From Polydactylus sextarius (lineage: Eukaryota; Chordata; Actinopteri; Polynemidae): 64,000 bases of DNA. Location: assembly GCA_016801845.1 (NCBI GenBank), contig CM028928.1:10460827-10524826 (forward strand). Direction: 5' to 3'. The position numbers were made by a program, and so were the translations under genes. Position 1 is the stretch's first letter. Each line of letters starts with the position of its first letter. Below, piece after piece: positions 13,001-26,286 of this stretch. The notes beneath the pieces are model-generated. The model did not search any database. It was not told the origin of the DNA and saw nothing but the letters and a program-made list of their open reading frames with translations.

Positions 13001-15298
13001 GTGAGTGAAACCCACAGCAGAAAGTTGTCATTTGCGTTATCGGCGTGTTAGTATGTTAGTTATTGTTAGCAAGTTAGTGTCCGTTCTGTGTTTAAAAGCT
13101 CTTATCTCAGACTGCAGCTGATAAGATAAGATGCAAATAGGTAGGGTAATAAATAATACATCAGATTTGAATGTTTTAGAAATTGTGTTATAGATATTAG
13201 GACCTTGTATTTAACATAACAACATACATTTTCAGATTGTTAGTACACTTAGTACATAAAGTTTGAGAATCTAATAAACCAGATGTATATCTTGAGTGGG
13301 ATTAATGATGATATAACTTTAATAGCTGCTAGGTTATTTAACAAAAGACCACAATCAGCTGTATGCCATTTAGGTGTGCTTAGATATTATAATAATATTA
13401 AATAATATTGTTTTAAAGCATGATGTCAACTTATTACAGTAATGTTGTCAAATTAGCCATCCTTTATTTTCCTTGTTTAACTCAGTCTAAGTTGGTGTGT
13501 GTTGGTTCTGCAGATGTGGGTGACATCCAGTCCCGTCTCCTACACCACAGACCTGTCATCAACGCAGAGGTCCGCTACTTTGTCAGAGAGTTTGAGGTAT
13601 TAACGCTTACACACACTTTGTCTACACTCACTTGGCATTAGAGCCACTACTGTTGCTTTGTAATGAAAGCATGTCTGTCATCCAGAGGCTTGAGATTCAA
13701 GCTCCATGTCCAGCTGCTGAAGTGTTTGTGATTCATGGGTGTAATTCGTTGTCAACACCTTAATCCCCTGAAGATTTTCCATAATTATTGACATTTCATT
13801 TGTTATCACATTTGTATTATCGTGATGATTGACGAGGTCACTTTTTGTAATGCCGATAAGAGACATTATTATTATTACTATATGATTTCTAAATAATATA
13901 TTATATTATTATATCAACTGTGGGAATGTTTTTACTTACTGTTTTACTTGTATTTTCAATGACAGGGATGACTGATATTCAGTCACTTCAAAAGGCACTT
14001 ACCCCTAAAATAGCACAAAAGATACTTAAGATATGATCACGAAAACTGACTGAATAGTTTACGCAACCTCGCGAGTATTAGAAAACACCAGCTAGAGACA
14101 CAAAAAAGAAAAACTCTCCATATTTTGGGTCAGATAAACAAAAACATGGAGTTAGTTTTTCATTCAATTATGTGGTATTTGTGTGTAAACATTTTTTCTT
14201 GTGCTGCTCAGGAGAAACGTGGAAACAGGGAGAACAGGCTCCTCGAGAATCTCAATAAAATGGTGGGTGAAACAAATGAGAAAGAGATGCCTGCAAATAT
14301 AGACCCTGTGAACCAGGATATGCTGTCTGACATCATTAAGCGGCGTAAGTCTCCTCTCACAGATTCACTCTCAGAGCTTTGTTTCAGATTGAGCTAAAAT
14401 TATGGCATTTCATGATACATAATGACTTGGATTTGTTGCTATTTACATAGATGTTAAAATTGAATTTTTTTTATCTTTGGGTTTACAACTATGTGTTGCT
14501 AAAACTTTAACTATGTAAACCAAGGCATTGAGTTTAAGATTCTGTAAAGGAATTCAAAATTAAATACAATCATTTGTATTCATTTTGAATTCCTGGGATA
14601 AAATGATCACAGAAGATACTTACTATGGTAAATGATGATCACACTTTGTATTGTTTTTCTCTGTTTGATGTTTTACCTCAATTTACTGCAAGTCAGAGTA
14701 AATTGCTTAGAATTAATGCAAAATTTGAATTTAACAATTCTTTTTTTTTTCCTTTGTCACACAGTGGAAGCAGCTAATCACATGGCAGAAAGAGTCCAGC
14801 AGAGGGAGCTAGAGGCCCAGCAGGTAAAAACAACTCTGACCAAGAACCTAAAGGATATATAGCTGGATTGGATTTCCGATAATATGTTATCTTATTTATT
14901 ACAATGTGTCAACATTGTCTGCAGTGTCCACACCCCATAATGAGCCCCAGTATATTTCTTCACTTCATCAGCATTTGTGTTATGTTAGATTACAATAGGT
15001 GTTATAGCTAAAGTTGCACAAGAAAGAGAATTGAGACAAACTTTGAGATACCACACACTGATTTGGAAACTTTCTTAATCTCTGATTTGCTGTGATTATC
15101 CCCGAAAACTTCTTGTTCCTCCAGAGCACCCAGCTGCAGATGAACATGGAGCGTTTGAAGGAGGAATGGGCAGACTTTCTGAAGGAGCAGCAGAGATTAA
15201 AGGAGGAGGTGGATGAGGAGCACGCCAAGGCTGTGGGACAACTCAGCACCCACTACAACAAAATGAAGATGGACCTAACTAAGTTTTCACCCCTATAA
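12982..15298 (+). CDS. bloc1s5: BLOC-1 subunit 5 (muted), five coding exons, complete
   Basis: Subunit of BLOC-1, the cytosolic octameric complex needed for biogenesis of melanosomes and other lysosome-related organelles (family knowledge). Coding exons are 12982-13000, 13514-13596, 14212-14344, 14765-14823 and 15125-15298; all introns are GT-AG, and the 468 coding bases give 155 aa plus TAA. Residues 8-34 contain RPVINAEVRYFVREFE, close to human RPVIQGETRYFVKEFE. Residues 35-155 are highly charged and helical, as expected for a coiled-coil BLOC-1 subunit, and end in DLTKFSPL (human DLAKFSTF). The start is fixed by an in-frame TAA at 12976-12978, only two codons upstream, and a good context (G at -3 and +4). 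The human protein is about 30 aa longer at the N-terminus, so this is a short-N-terminus form. The next gene, txndc5, lies 15 kb downstream on the same strand, as in human. Confidence 0.95.
13514..13596 (+). CDS. bloc1s5: bloc1s5 coding exon 2
   Basis: Acceptor TTCTGCAG, donor GAG|GTATTA. Encodes residues 7-34 with the family core around RPVINAEVRYFV. Ends in phase 0. Confidence 0.93.
14212..14344 (+). CDS. bloc1s5: bloc1s5 coding exon 3
   Basis: Acceptor CTGCTCAG, donor GTAAGT. Encodes residues 35-78, beginning EKRGNRENRLLENLNKM (human EKRGLREMRVLENLKNM), and leaves one base of Leu79. Confidence 0.93.
14765..14823 (+). CDS. bloc1s5: bloc1s5 coding exon 4
   Basis: Acceptor TCACACAG, donor CAG|GTAAAA. 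Encodes residues 79-98, including LEAANHMAERVQQRE, matching human LQAANDSVCRLQQRE. Ends in phase 0. Confidence 0.92.
15125..15298 (+). CDS. bloc1s5: bloc1s5 coding exon 5 with stop
   Basis: Acceptor TTCCTCCAG. Encodes residues 99-155 with the conserved WADFLKEQ and EVDEEHAKA stretches (human WDNFMKEQ and EVDEEHRKA), ending with TAA at 15296-15298. Confidence 0.94.
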   Translation, partial: STQLQMNMERLKEEWADFLKEQQRLKEEVDEEHAKAVGQLSTHYNKMKMDLTKFSPL

Positions 15299-16550
15299 TA
15301 AGTCGATGATTTGTGAGAGTGCGCGTCAGCACGCACTGAGAATTATTACACAAAGACTTTATTACGGACATGGACGTCATTCGCGTTCTGCAGCTGTGCT
15401 GGAAGATATTGGCTTTGATTGATGCACTCAGTGAACAAGTGAGAGGTTTTTCTCAACCTGCTCCAATTTGAAAATACCTGCGTATATGTGATTAACGATG
15501 TGGCAGTTTCACGGGCCATCAAAACAGGGAACGTGCAGGCGCGCAAAATGCGCGAAACGTCTGGAATAGATCTTCTCTAAATAAGAAATCACCAAAAGCT
15601 GTGAATTTTTCCAAAAAAATGGCAGATGATAAACTTGCATCCACCTCGAGTTGAAAGGAAACACAGCTCACAACCAACAGGTCGAGTGTCGTCACAAGGT
15701 GCTTAAACACAACTGCTCCCAGAACAAGTCGTTCTTCTCCTGCTTTCCGATCTGCTTCAGATATAAACTCTGACATTAACCTCAAGAAGCTGCCTGTGAA
15801 GTAATGTTCAGAATCGAAAGCTTCTGCTGAAACTAATTTGAATGATCGGCAGCAGCTGTTTTCTGTTCACTTTGCCACCTCAAATTTGATTTTAATGAGT
15901 CACAAATCACATATTTTTTACTGCTGGTGAAACAAAATACATAAATCACATTCTGGTTTCATTTCCTTTTCAAGTTTTCAGTGGTTTTCATGCTTTGATC
16001 TTAGGGTGAAAAAGCACAGAATGAGTTTATTTATATTAAGCCCTCATACAAATTATAAACTATCCACTATATACAGTGTAAATATTTACTTTGATTATTT
16101 AGTATCAAGTAAATACATGAATTGTAAAATGAACTGCAAAAGTATTTCGAAATCATTGTTTTGAGCCTCAAGCCGAGAGTCTTGAGGACAACGTTAGACT
16201 CAAAACACTTTTGATGAAGTGTTGTTGTTTCAGCTCCAGACAATGGTGGGTTGTTGGACAGGTTAATGGATGGGTGGGCACACTGGGCACATTCTTGGCA
16301 TGACTGAGAATGGGAGTTAATCTCAGACAACCTAAAAAGAACATTTTTACATAATTCTCCTGCACATATCTACCATGCACTCTTTTAAAAGTGCCAAGAC
16401 ACGGCAACTGTCAAATGTACCGTCATCATTTAGCTAGAAGGCGCAGGTTTGGAGTTAGTCCCAGCATCAGAAGTTTCTGTAAGAAAAATAAGAATAAAAC
16501 AAAACAAACCAGCTATGGAGTCCCTCCTCTGCAGAGCTTACATCTGACAG
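15299..16550 (+). other. bloc1s5 3' flank, probable 3' UTR
   Basis: No clear coding exon. The first good AATAAA on the + strand after the bloc1s5 stop is at 16493-16498, so the 3' UTR could run up to about 1.2 kb; an earlier variant signal cannot be excluded. Confidence 0.4.
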
Positions 16551-17020
16551 CACGGCTCAAGTGAATTCACTGCTGTATCCTCTTTTCACCACAGCCACAG
16601 CTTTTTTCCATTTGGCAAACCTTGACCCACCCCCCCGCACACACACTCTCTCTCCTTTCCAACCCCCCCGCTCGCTCTCATACATACAAGGCCGCCCTCT
16701 CTCCGTTTGTTCTGCCCGTTTCTGCGCATACGTATGCGGTTCAGAGCGGACACAGGCGGGTCATCACGCGTTTAGACGCAAACTGGCAGCGCCAATCTGC
16801 CCTGTGTGTGTTTGTGTGTGTATGTGTATGAGTGTGTATTTTGTGTGAATGCCCACACCTCCTTGGTGACTGGGCGCAGCTGTCTATCACGAAGACAGCC
16901 CATCATCAGCTAACAAGGAGCGACATTACGGAAATGTGGCTAACCTCTGCCAGGGAGGCACCTTTTCATCTGCCTTTACTTTTTTTTTTTTCTCGTCATT
17001 GGAAAGAAAGAAAACAGTCT
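16550..17020. other. GC-richer, CpG-containing intergenic segment
   Basis: This segment stands out from its AT-rich surroundings. It contains CCCCCCG clusters, several CpGs and the perfect 14-base palindrome CGCATACGTATGCG at 16725-16738. Bases 16855-16980 have complex, non-repetitive sequence typical of conserved noncoding DNA. No exon was recognised. Confidence 0.4.
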
Positions 17021-20000
17021 TGAGTACACGAAAGGTCAGCATTTAAGCCATATGAGTGTTAGCTATTCATGAGTAAAGAGTCACAAGCTTAAGTATACAT
17101 TGAGCTTGATATTACAAAGTACAGGGTGTATGTGACTTATAATGAACTTTGACATTTAACCAAGTTTAGAAATAATGGATCATTTTGTGAAGTTATTCGC
17201 AATAAGCCCAGGGTTTTTATACTAAGGAGAAATTTCCAGAGTAGAGTAAATCTTCTAGGACTTAACAGTAGACAACATATAATCTAATCTATGCTCTTTG
17301 CCAGTGCTGACATAATAAAAACCTGGGAGTTAGATCAACATCTGTTTGTGCCAAAGGTTTGCAATAACAACAGGAAGTCATTTTTGAGTTATTGGAAGTG
17401 ATAATATGCCTTAATGGTGCTCGGCTTAGTGGTTTAAAACTGGAAAATCCACACTGCAACATTAAATTCTAAAGCTGTCACACAGTTTTTGAAAGAATCT
17501 GGACAGATTTCTGTCAAACATTAACAGTGAACTGTCACTCCATTCAGGCTGCTGGCACAGAAACTTTCCTTTTACTAGAACATGCAATCTTGTAAAATGA
17601 CTCCATGTGCAGAGCAGAGGTTTACGCACAAGCTGAAATCTCCTGTTATCGTCATCCTCTGTCTGCTGCCTCATGTCTCTGGCTTGTGTTTTGTCTCCTG
17701 TGTCCTTCAGAGAGTAGTGTGTTCTTCCTGTTTTGCAGGGAAAGCAGTGCTCTCGGGCCACGGAGATGCCATTCTCCGTGCCAATATAAATGGTCAAGGA
17801 AACGGCAGCACCCAGCTGGAGCCCCATTGGGCAAGAGATGCAGATAAGGGATGTGTTGGTTAATGTGATCTGATCTGATGCGTTCTGTCTGGAAAAGCTT
17901 TCCACATTCACTGGAACAGAACGAAATATATCACTGGGATGACATGTGTTGATAAGATGTAATGAAGAAGATGTAATGAAAACAGGATCAGGATTCAAGC
18001 CATGTTGAGAACTCAAATGAACTGTCGAATGACATATTCAGGCATATGTGTAGTTACACCCGCCACCAGCAGATTTAACGTAACAATGAAAAACATACAA
18101 CTAAAAGTAAGGACAATTCTGAATGATTATAAGATACAAAAAAAAGAAATCCCATTTGTTATCTACCAATCTACTGGTTAAAACCAATTCACCACAGTTA
18201 ATGGTTTAATCCACTTTAGATGCTTCAACTACATTTTATCATGGTGTATTTTTCTCACAGTATAAGAGATCACCAAGCACCAATAGAGAGAAGAATGGGT
18301 CACTGCAGGTAACTTCACCCCCTGCCCATTGTTTCAAAAATGTAATTCATATTAAAGACGGATGAAGATAAAGTTTATGTAACCCGTAGCTCACACCATC
18401 ACCTTGACGCACATTTAAAGAGGTAGTGATTGATCCAAACCACATCAACCGGTTGACCGGTCTGAGAACATGGATTGTGCACATATATCCAAACATAATA
18501 AATAAAATGAAAGACATAAAGTGTATTTGACTTTTCTGCCATCCTAGAGAAAGGAACAACATTCATTTCGATGTGGGACACATAAATAGGTGATGTAATT
18601 AATAATGCCAAGTTAAAAATGATACATTATACACTACAATGTCAATTTAATAAAGTTTCCTGAATTGTCAGAATTGTTTCCATAGATACATATGTGTGCA
18701 TGATAACTGTACAATATCACCATACACTGGTCTTTGTTAGTGTCATAAACCAAACCAATACATTACTAGATTAATTATATAACCAATAATATGACGACGT
18801 CAGTGTAAAAAGGAACAATTTACACTGTCTGTGACCTGTAAAACAGGTCAAAAGCAGCTCATACTTGATATTTACATATCCATTCACTCTTTACTGCTGC
18901 AGTTTTTGAAAATGAATAAAATAGCAGTGTTTGAATTTCCTTAAAGGAAAAAAAAATTTAATTGCACATGACGTCATAGAACTTGTTACAGTTTCTACAA
19001 GACTGACGGCAAACTTGGCGTTACCAAGCATTTTCTTTTTGGCCTGATCATCTTTCAGTTCAGTCGACCGATGAGAAAAAGCAGGTCTAACACGAAGGCC
19101 CCTTCAGTATTTTGTGTTGGAACATTCAAAAAGCTGGGAGGCGTTCATTCACCCTCGCCCTTCCAGACAGGCTTATATGAGAATTTTCGGCCTCTGCATG
19201 CTCAATCTCTTCCCTTTTGTGTGACATGATGGGCCTTACTGAGAGGTCCAAAATGAAAATGCCAGTGAACAAAAGCACTGTGCTTCTAAGTTAATAACTT
19301 GGCTTAACAATACCTCAGGGGTGGCGGGTCAGTGATGGGTGCTGGGTGGATGCTAATGCACCTGGTAATATGAATTCTTTGGCAATAGCAAACGTTCACC
19401 CAGTGGATCGCTAAGTATGAGAGGGGGAGTAGTACGAGCTGCAGTACAACAAATTAAGAAACTGATATTTCTCTGAGGGAAGGTTGTGAGGAATGCTGGA
19501 TAGTCTCAGATGCTGGCAGCTTTAGAAAATGAGCACTAGGTGGCACATAAAAGCAATTATTGGAAAGAAAAGAGTTGGAAATTAAACGTCCCACGTTTCA
19601 TTATAAATGCCAGCAACATTTATTAGCAATGTTTGACATGCTCCCTGGTGAAAGCTTATGCTGTAACATGTCAGTTTTTATTTCATACAGTGACCAGAGT
19701 CGGTTCCTTGACCTTGTTAAAAAAGACCTGTTTTTTTCCCTCTCTTTTTGATAGACACTCTGTTTCCATCTTTTGTGCAAAACATGGTCTAAGTTCTAAT
19801 TAGCCTAACCGTTTGTGATGTTTTACATCTGTTCAGTTTCATTATTCAGCTTCGCTACCACAACAGCTCCGTGTTCATGCCAGGTCCAAGAAACACAGGT
19901 AAGCGTCCAGCAACAATAAACACCTCCTCCTCTTGATAACAGGGCAACAATAGGCAGCGAGTACACGCTGAATAGCTTGTCATCAGCCGGTGGCAACTGG

Positions 20001-23000
20001 CAGCAAGACGGCTTGTAATCGTCTAGATTCCTGGACGTTGGAGAAATGTCTGGCGTTACTATCAATCACATACCTTGTCTGTTTTTTGTACTAGGCAGGT
20101 ATTTCCTGATTTGATCTCCTATTGTGGTTTTATTGATGCTAAAGCTGAACACCCTTGAACACAATTTCCTTCATTTCTGTTAAATGTTCTTAATAAAAAA
20201 GGATTATGGTGATTTTGTATTTCTTAATATTTGATCCAGATAGCAATTATTGCATAATCAATAATAGAATCAAATTTGAAAATAACTTAGCCAAATTTTA
20301 ATGCGGTTAAAATGTGTGGGTTTTTTTGGACCACTTTGGGGCACTACTTGGGGGCATCTGCTGTTTGTTTTTTTAGTTGCATGTTGAGCTTGAAATTGCA
20401 TTGAATAGTCAGAGCGAACCAAACAAGTAATGTTTCAGGCCAAGAATAACAACAAGAATGAGCTGAAAGTCGGTTCAAAGCTTTGTAGGCTGAGTGGAAT
20501 AGTCATTTTACGTCAAGATAGTCATGTGATCTATTGTTCTTGTCATGATGTTGCAATCTAGATTTATATCTTCTTTCTTTGAAATGTTCCTGTTGCGACA
20601 TTGTGAAATAAAGAGAAGATTTAAATCTAATCCAATGGTCATGAGAAAACCATGTATTCTGGGTCAGTTTTTATTACCTTTTATCTGGTTATAAGTTATT
20701 ACCTGGGTACGGATTCAAGGAAATAAGTCGTGGAACAGACAAGAGAAAAGGTTAGTAATGGAAGCCCTTTGTGCTATGTTGCCCAATGTAGTCCAAACTG
20801 TTGCAATACAAAGTAAAAGTTAAAAAAAAATAGTAAAAAAGAAAGTAAAAAGACACAAAAACTTGACAATGAAATACATAAAATGTCTATGTCATTGTAA
20901 TCAATCACATGTTCAAAATATGCTCCCAGTAACACACATAACTGTGTGTTAAAATTAAAGCCATAAAGACATCTTTTCAAAAGGAATATTTTTCAGTTTT
21001 ATCATTCTTTAGAATATAATAAATACATCTGATATATCTGTAAAACTTCAAATCGTTCATAAAAGACGGGATTCTCAGTGAGAAAGCATATGACTTGTGG
21101 TTTCCATATTTGGTGAGCCACAGTGTCTGACCGATCAGCTGTTGTTTACTGCCAATAAAACCAGACAATCGCTCAAAATTGACTTTCAGAAAACCATCCA
21201 TCCGTCCAGTCAGCTTTATTAGTCGAGACTAAAAGTTTCAAATTAAATTTGCCATCTCTCAAGTTTGTATTTGACAGAAAACGCAGGAGGAAATCCTGAA
21301 AATCCACTTATGCATATCCAGTGTGGACCAGAGCTGTTTGGATGCCTCTCTGCTCGTGATGAATGATAGCTGTCTTAAAAAACGAGAATCATCTCTTCAT
21401 GTTTGAGACCTCCCCAGCTGGAAAAACACATGTTCCCCAAGTGGTGAACGCATCACAAAGCTAAGTAAACGTAAAGCTGCAGGCCAGTGCAAGTTAAAAA
21501 CATATAAAAAGTTTAATAATGTTGTTGCCACTGTGCCGTGTGACAGAATATTCAACGTGTATGTACTTATTTTAACAGTAAATTTGATCAAAGTGATTTT
21601 AAGTTTCTTTCAAGGTGTATTCTCTGTTGTAAATTTATTGTGTAAACGTAATTTCTAGGAGACAGGATTGGATTTTGTGTCTCTGTGTAGAAGTTTGGAG
21701 CAAGGGAGTCTTTCCACTGAGACTTACTTTTGGCAGGTGAATACATGGGAGTGGGCTCCTTCAATAAAGGCAACTCACTTTCAGGGGCCCAGGACAGCCC
21801 TGGGCTTTACTTTTCATCATTTCCCTCCTGTGTCTTTCTGAACCCAAGTGGGTTGCTGTTGCTGCTTTTGCTGTTGCTGCTGCTTCATTTCAAATATAAT
21901 GGCTTTACCTTGAGGCTGGTCAAAAAAGACACAGAGCAAGAAAGAGACAGAGAAACGTTCAGAGCTAAATTTATGACTCCTACCTACTGCGTACCAGTGT
22001 TAAGTGCCAGTGTCATGACATCTTGTTAGTGTTTGATGTACTTTTGTCTGTCATTCAGAAGATACAAACAGACGTGAGACAAACACGTGTAATGTGAATG
22101 AAACAGGTGTAGAAACGCATGAGTCAACCAAAGTCTTCCTTTATGAAACAATAGCAGATGTGATCAAGGTCAAGTGTGGGGGTAAAGTGCATTAGTTGAG
22201 AAGATTGATACAACTCTCAAAGCTACAGTGAGCTGACGATTAGCCTGGCTTAAAATAAAGACAGCGAACTGAAGGAAACTGCTAGCCTGGCTCAGTATAG
22301 GTAACACATTATACAAAATGTGCCTACCAGTGTCTTTTAGGGTGACAAATATGTTCAATCTTGTTTGTTTAATCCACACAAAAACTGTGAAAAGGTTATT
22401 GGAGTCTTCGTCAGGTGGGCGTAGTGACATACTGGAGTGTTGATGTCACTGTGAGGTTAAAGCAGAGACTCTAACACGTCATTACAGTTTTTGTATAGAG
22501 GTTTGATACTTAAGGAGAGGAACATAATTAAAGAAAAGTGATCTGAGGAACAAAATAATGAAAAGAGGGGGGCATTCAACGGAAGAAAACTACAAAATAA
22601 TTGGCAAGTAAGAGAAACAAGGAGAAAAGAACAAAAACATGAAAAGAGGAAGACAAAGATGAAATGGGAAGGAAAGACGAAGAGGTAAAAAGGAAGACTG
22701 GTCCCCGGCCTGCAGATCATTGGAGCTGCAGCTAGCAGCAGCTCAGACTGGTCCTCCCAGCACCTGCTACCGCCGCGCAGCCAAGTCAAACACATTATTC
22801 CAACAGACGCACTGCTTAATGGCTTCTGTGGAGAGACCTTTACCGGGTTCTTGACTGCCTTTGCAGACGCTCAGAGGTGCAGGCTGCACAGACGCCGACA
22901 CACACACACACACACACACACGAAGAGAGGCTTCCTGAAACTCGTTTATACTCTGTGCTTACACAGAGTGACACATTCAGGAGAGCGCACACATAAGGCA

Positions 23001-24500
23001 CAACTTTCCTACATGTGATCCATCAGATCGTTTTATTACACACCTGTTTTAGTAAAGGCAAATCCAGACACCTGTCAGAATCATAAACTCTGCTAAAGAA
23101 CCCACAGGCTGATGAAGCCTGGATACAATAAGACCCACATTTACAATAAAACACCTGGTTCATACATTGTGCCCCTGTCTGGCCACATTAATGCGCGACT
23201 CTATTACAAGGACCTGGGTTTTGCTTGGACCAATGTTGGGCAGAGAACAAATCATCTTTAGAAAAACAGTAAACATCTGTTTTGTGACTTGGCCACCTCT
23301 CACTGGCAATGTCAGTCTGACCTCAATGAAGTTGGGCCTCTTTTACATTTTCCATGAGAACCAGCGGGAGTGCCAGTAAGTGTGTGACAGCATCTGTCTC
23401 ATTTTTTTTTCTAAAAAAGACAAAATAAAAACAAACGTTGACGCAATGAAGGCAGGTATTAAGTGTATATACTACTTTTTGCTCTGAAAAAGTGAAGCTT
23501 CATTGGTTATTGATGACATTTATGGCTTGCCTCACTTGAAATACTGTCTGCTGAAATATCACTTTAGAGTCCTTGCTTTCCTTATAGTTTCAAGCTCTCA
23601 TGGCAGTGGTTTGATTTGTAGCTTGTCAATGACATTTGGATGCACCGTGCATGTAAGAGGAACTTTCTCTTTGACACACAGTAAATCATCCTCTATTGAT
23701 CTTTGTTAAGAAAATCTTGTTTTCTATTTTAGAGGCTGGGCTCAGCTACAAAGAGCCACCCAAGGCAGCAGGGAGATGGTTGCATTTCAATTGCTTGCTC
23801 AAGGACACTTCAGCAGAGTGGATGCTCTCCAGTGTGTGGGCTTCAATGAGGATTCTGATATTATTTATACCATAATATTAATCTGTGTAGCATTTACCAT
23901 TTTATAATGCTGAGGGTGATGGATTAATATTCCTCTAAACCCTTTTTAAAACTGGATTTTGAGGGACTTAAAACATCTCAAACATGCTGAAGATATCCAT
24001 ATATAATTCCTTTAAATTATGCTCAATTAAAGGAGCATGAAATAAATATAGCATGGTTCTACAGGCCAGTTCTTTGCAAGTTCACTAAAATATTCAACTG
24101 AAAACTTTCCCAAAGAGGCACCAGTGGTGAAGAAACTCAAATGGCTGGCATGCAATTTGGAAACACCAGCATATGCATCAGTCTAGACTCTTATCTCACA
24201 TTCCTTGTTCTCTACCTTCCTTTCCTCCACCTACAGTATTCTTCTTTTCTCCCTCTCTTGCTCTGCCCCACCTCAGTCCCCCTCACACTCTTGCCAGTAT
24301 ATCCTGATGGCTTTACCAGCAGGAAGTGAGGCTTTTACAGCGATGGCACCGAACCAAGAAGTTGCTGTGAGAGGCAGCCTCCAAGTTGAGTTTGGGTCCT
24401 GTCACCACCTGTGATATCTCACCTCTGGCAACATGTCTGTATGTCCAGCAACATGATAGTCTGTGTCTCATTACAAAACTTCTTATAGCTTTATAGTGAT
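17020..24500. other. Intergenic DNA between bloc1s5 and txndc5, first part
   Basis: No recognisable exon. Complex, possibly conserved segments lie at about 17740-17880, 19120-19400 and 22690-22890. A CTCF-like motif lies at 19533-19546 and a double CCGG palindrome at 18447-18462. The rest is ordinary AT-rich sequence. A 184-codon open frame on the - strand (17462-18016) resembles nothing I know. Confidence 0.5.
19533..19546 (+). promoter_or_regulatory. CTCF-like motif, right of bloc1s5
   Basis: GCACTAGGTGGCAC fits the CTCF core in the + direction; it sits 4.2 kb after the bloc1s5 stop. Confidence 0.45.
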
Positions 24501-24520
24501 CAGAATATTTACTGGAGCAG

Positions 24521-24725
24521 TGTGGTGGTGTAGTGTTTAGCCTCACACTTCTAGGTTTGAACATTTACATATCCATCCTCATACTCTCTAGGTACTCCAA
24601 CTTCCTCCTATAGTCCAAAGACATACAGTTTAGGTTAAACAGACACTCCAAATTGCCCATAGATGTGACTGTGAACATGTTATAATAGATGACTGGCAAC
24701 CTGTTCAGGGTGTACCGCACCCTAG
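24521..24725 (+). mobile_element. SINE-like dispersed repeat, nearly full length
   Basis: The head TGGTGTAGTGTTTAGCCTCA and AGGTTTGAA resemble a tRNA A and B box. The body CAACTTCCTCC...AGTCCAAAGACATAC...CTGGCAACCTGTTCAGGG belongs to a repeat common in percomorph genomes. Diverged, so old. Confidence 0.65.
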
Positions 24726-26105
24726 AACATTTAGCATGTTAGTATTCTAACAGAAGCTCATTAACACCAAGTGTGTACAGCAAAGGGCTGATGGGAAAAC
24801 CATTAAGTCATAAACCAATGTTTTAGAGAATTCAAATGTTTAACCTTGATGATGGTGCTAGATGAAAGCTTAGGTAATTACCACAGTCTCCAGTTCTGAA
24901 TGTAACAAATTTACATGATTTCATGAAAATCTATAAAGTTTATGTCAAGACCAGTGGGTGAACAAACCCACATTTGCTTTCATGGGCCTGAACATACACA
25001 ATACATACAAACTAAGTATACAAATCAACCTCTAGTGTGTTCTTAAGTTTTCAGACCATTAAATCCCAGGTTCTGCCATTCATGTAGTACTGCTTTTTGT
25101 AAACTTTTTCATTCAGTTCAGGAGTGTTGTCTGTAAAAAAAATCAACCTCTATATGCCTTTATTTATACAGTTGTCCTCAAGAAAACAAATGTTCCTAAA
25201 CAAGGTCAGTTTTGGAACAACATGCTTTTTCTCAAACAGTCGTCATTTCCAGTCACACATGTCAATATGCCACTTGTTTACAGCTTCTGTGTGGTGTTTC
25301 CAGCTGTGGGAAAGCAGCTGACCCTGTGAGTACACAGGCCTTGTGGAAAATGATGGTAATGCCAGGAGTGTGGATACCTATTGGCTTCAGTCATCAGCCT
25401 GAGTCCAGCAGAGAGTGGTAGAACACAACACTTGGGATATAGATATCTTTCTTCCTTCCTCCTTCTCTTTTATCCGCTTCCTGAAAATTATTACTATTAT
25501 TTTGCACTCTTTCTTTCTATTACTCCTCTCTCACATTATCTAACTTCATCTTCTCTCTTCTAACCGCTCAGATGAAAAGACAAGGTGCTTTCCGATTTCC
25601 ATCCCTTTAATGTTTTTTTTTTTTTTTTCTTCCTGGAATTGTTCCAAACATGTGGGAGAGCCCTTTCTCCGCTGTCTTTTCCCAGCACAGGTGCCTGGTG
25701 AAGTGGCTCCAGTAAGCTGTCTGCAAATGACATTGGTTCCCCTCCGTTGGTCACATCCTGTGTCCCGGATATGATACTCATGGCCATGAGTTGTCTCTGT
25801 ATTTCTAATGGAAACACGTCTGGCTTTGGGTTACATGACGTCCAATTGTGGGAAGACAGTGCTGAAAGTATTACTACAGAAAGACTTAGTTTCCAACGGG
25901 GTAATTCCCATATGTTTACATGACAGAATTAGATTTGGTCAGAAATAGCCTCTGAAATACTCCAGAAAGTCTTCTAAAAGGTTTTCTCAGTGTGTTCCTT
26001 GGCAGTGCTGAAAAGCAGACCCCGTTGTAAGACAAATGTCATTGTTTCTCTCATTTATTTAATCTATTTCAGCTGAGCCAGGACAATTCTGTGTGGGATT
26101 CCTCT

Positions 26106-26286
26106 GAGTACTTCTGCTTCTTCCTACAACCCAGAGACAGGTTAATTGGTGACTCTAAATTGCACGTAGGTGTGAATGTGGGCAAGGATGTTCATTTGTC
26201 TATATACATTGGCCCTGTGATGGACTGGTAACCTGTTCAGTGTGTACTCTGCCCTCACCCACAGACAGCTGGGATCGACTCCAGTT
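26106..26286 (+). mobile_element. Second copy of the same SINE-like repeat, body only
   Basis: Shares the body with the copy at 24521: GGTTAATTGGTGACTCTAAA, then GATGGACTGGTAACCTGTTC and CAGCTGGGATCGACTCCAG. The tRNA-like head is missing or too diverged to see. Confidence 0.65.

Noticed and set aside
15519..15785. Possible extra bloc1s5 exon or transposase piece after the stop
   Set aside because: The 88-codon - strand frame and the + strand show no clear family match or convincing splice sites.
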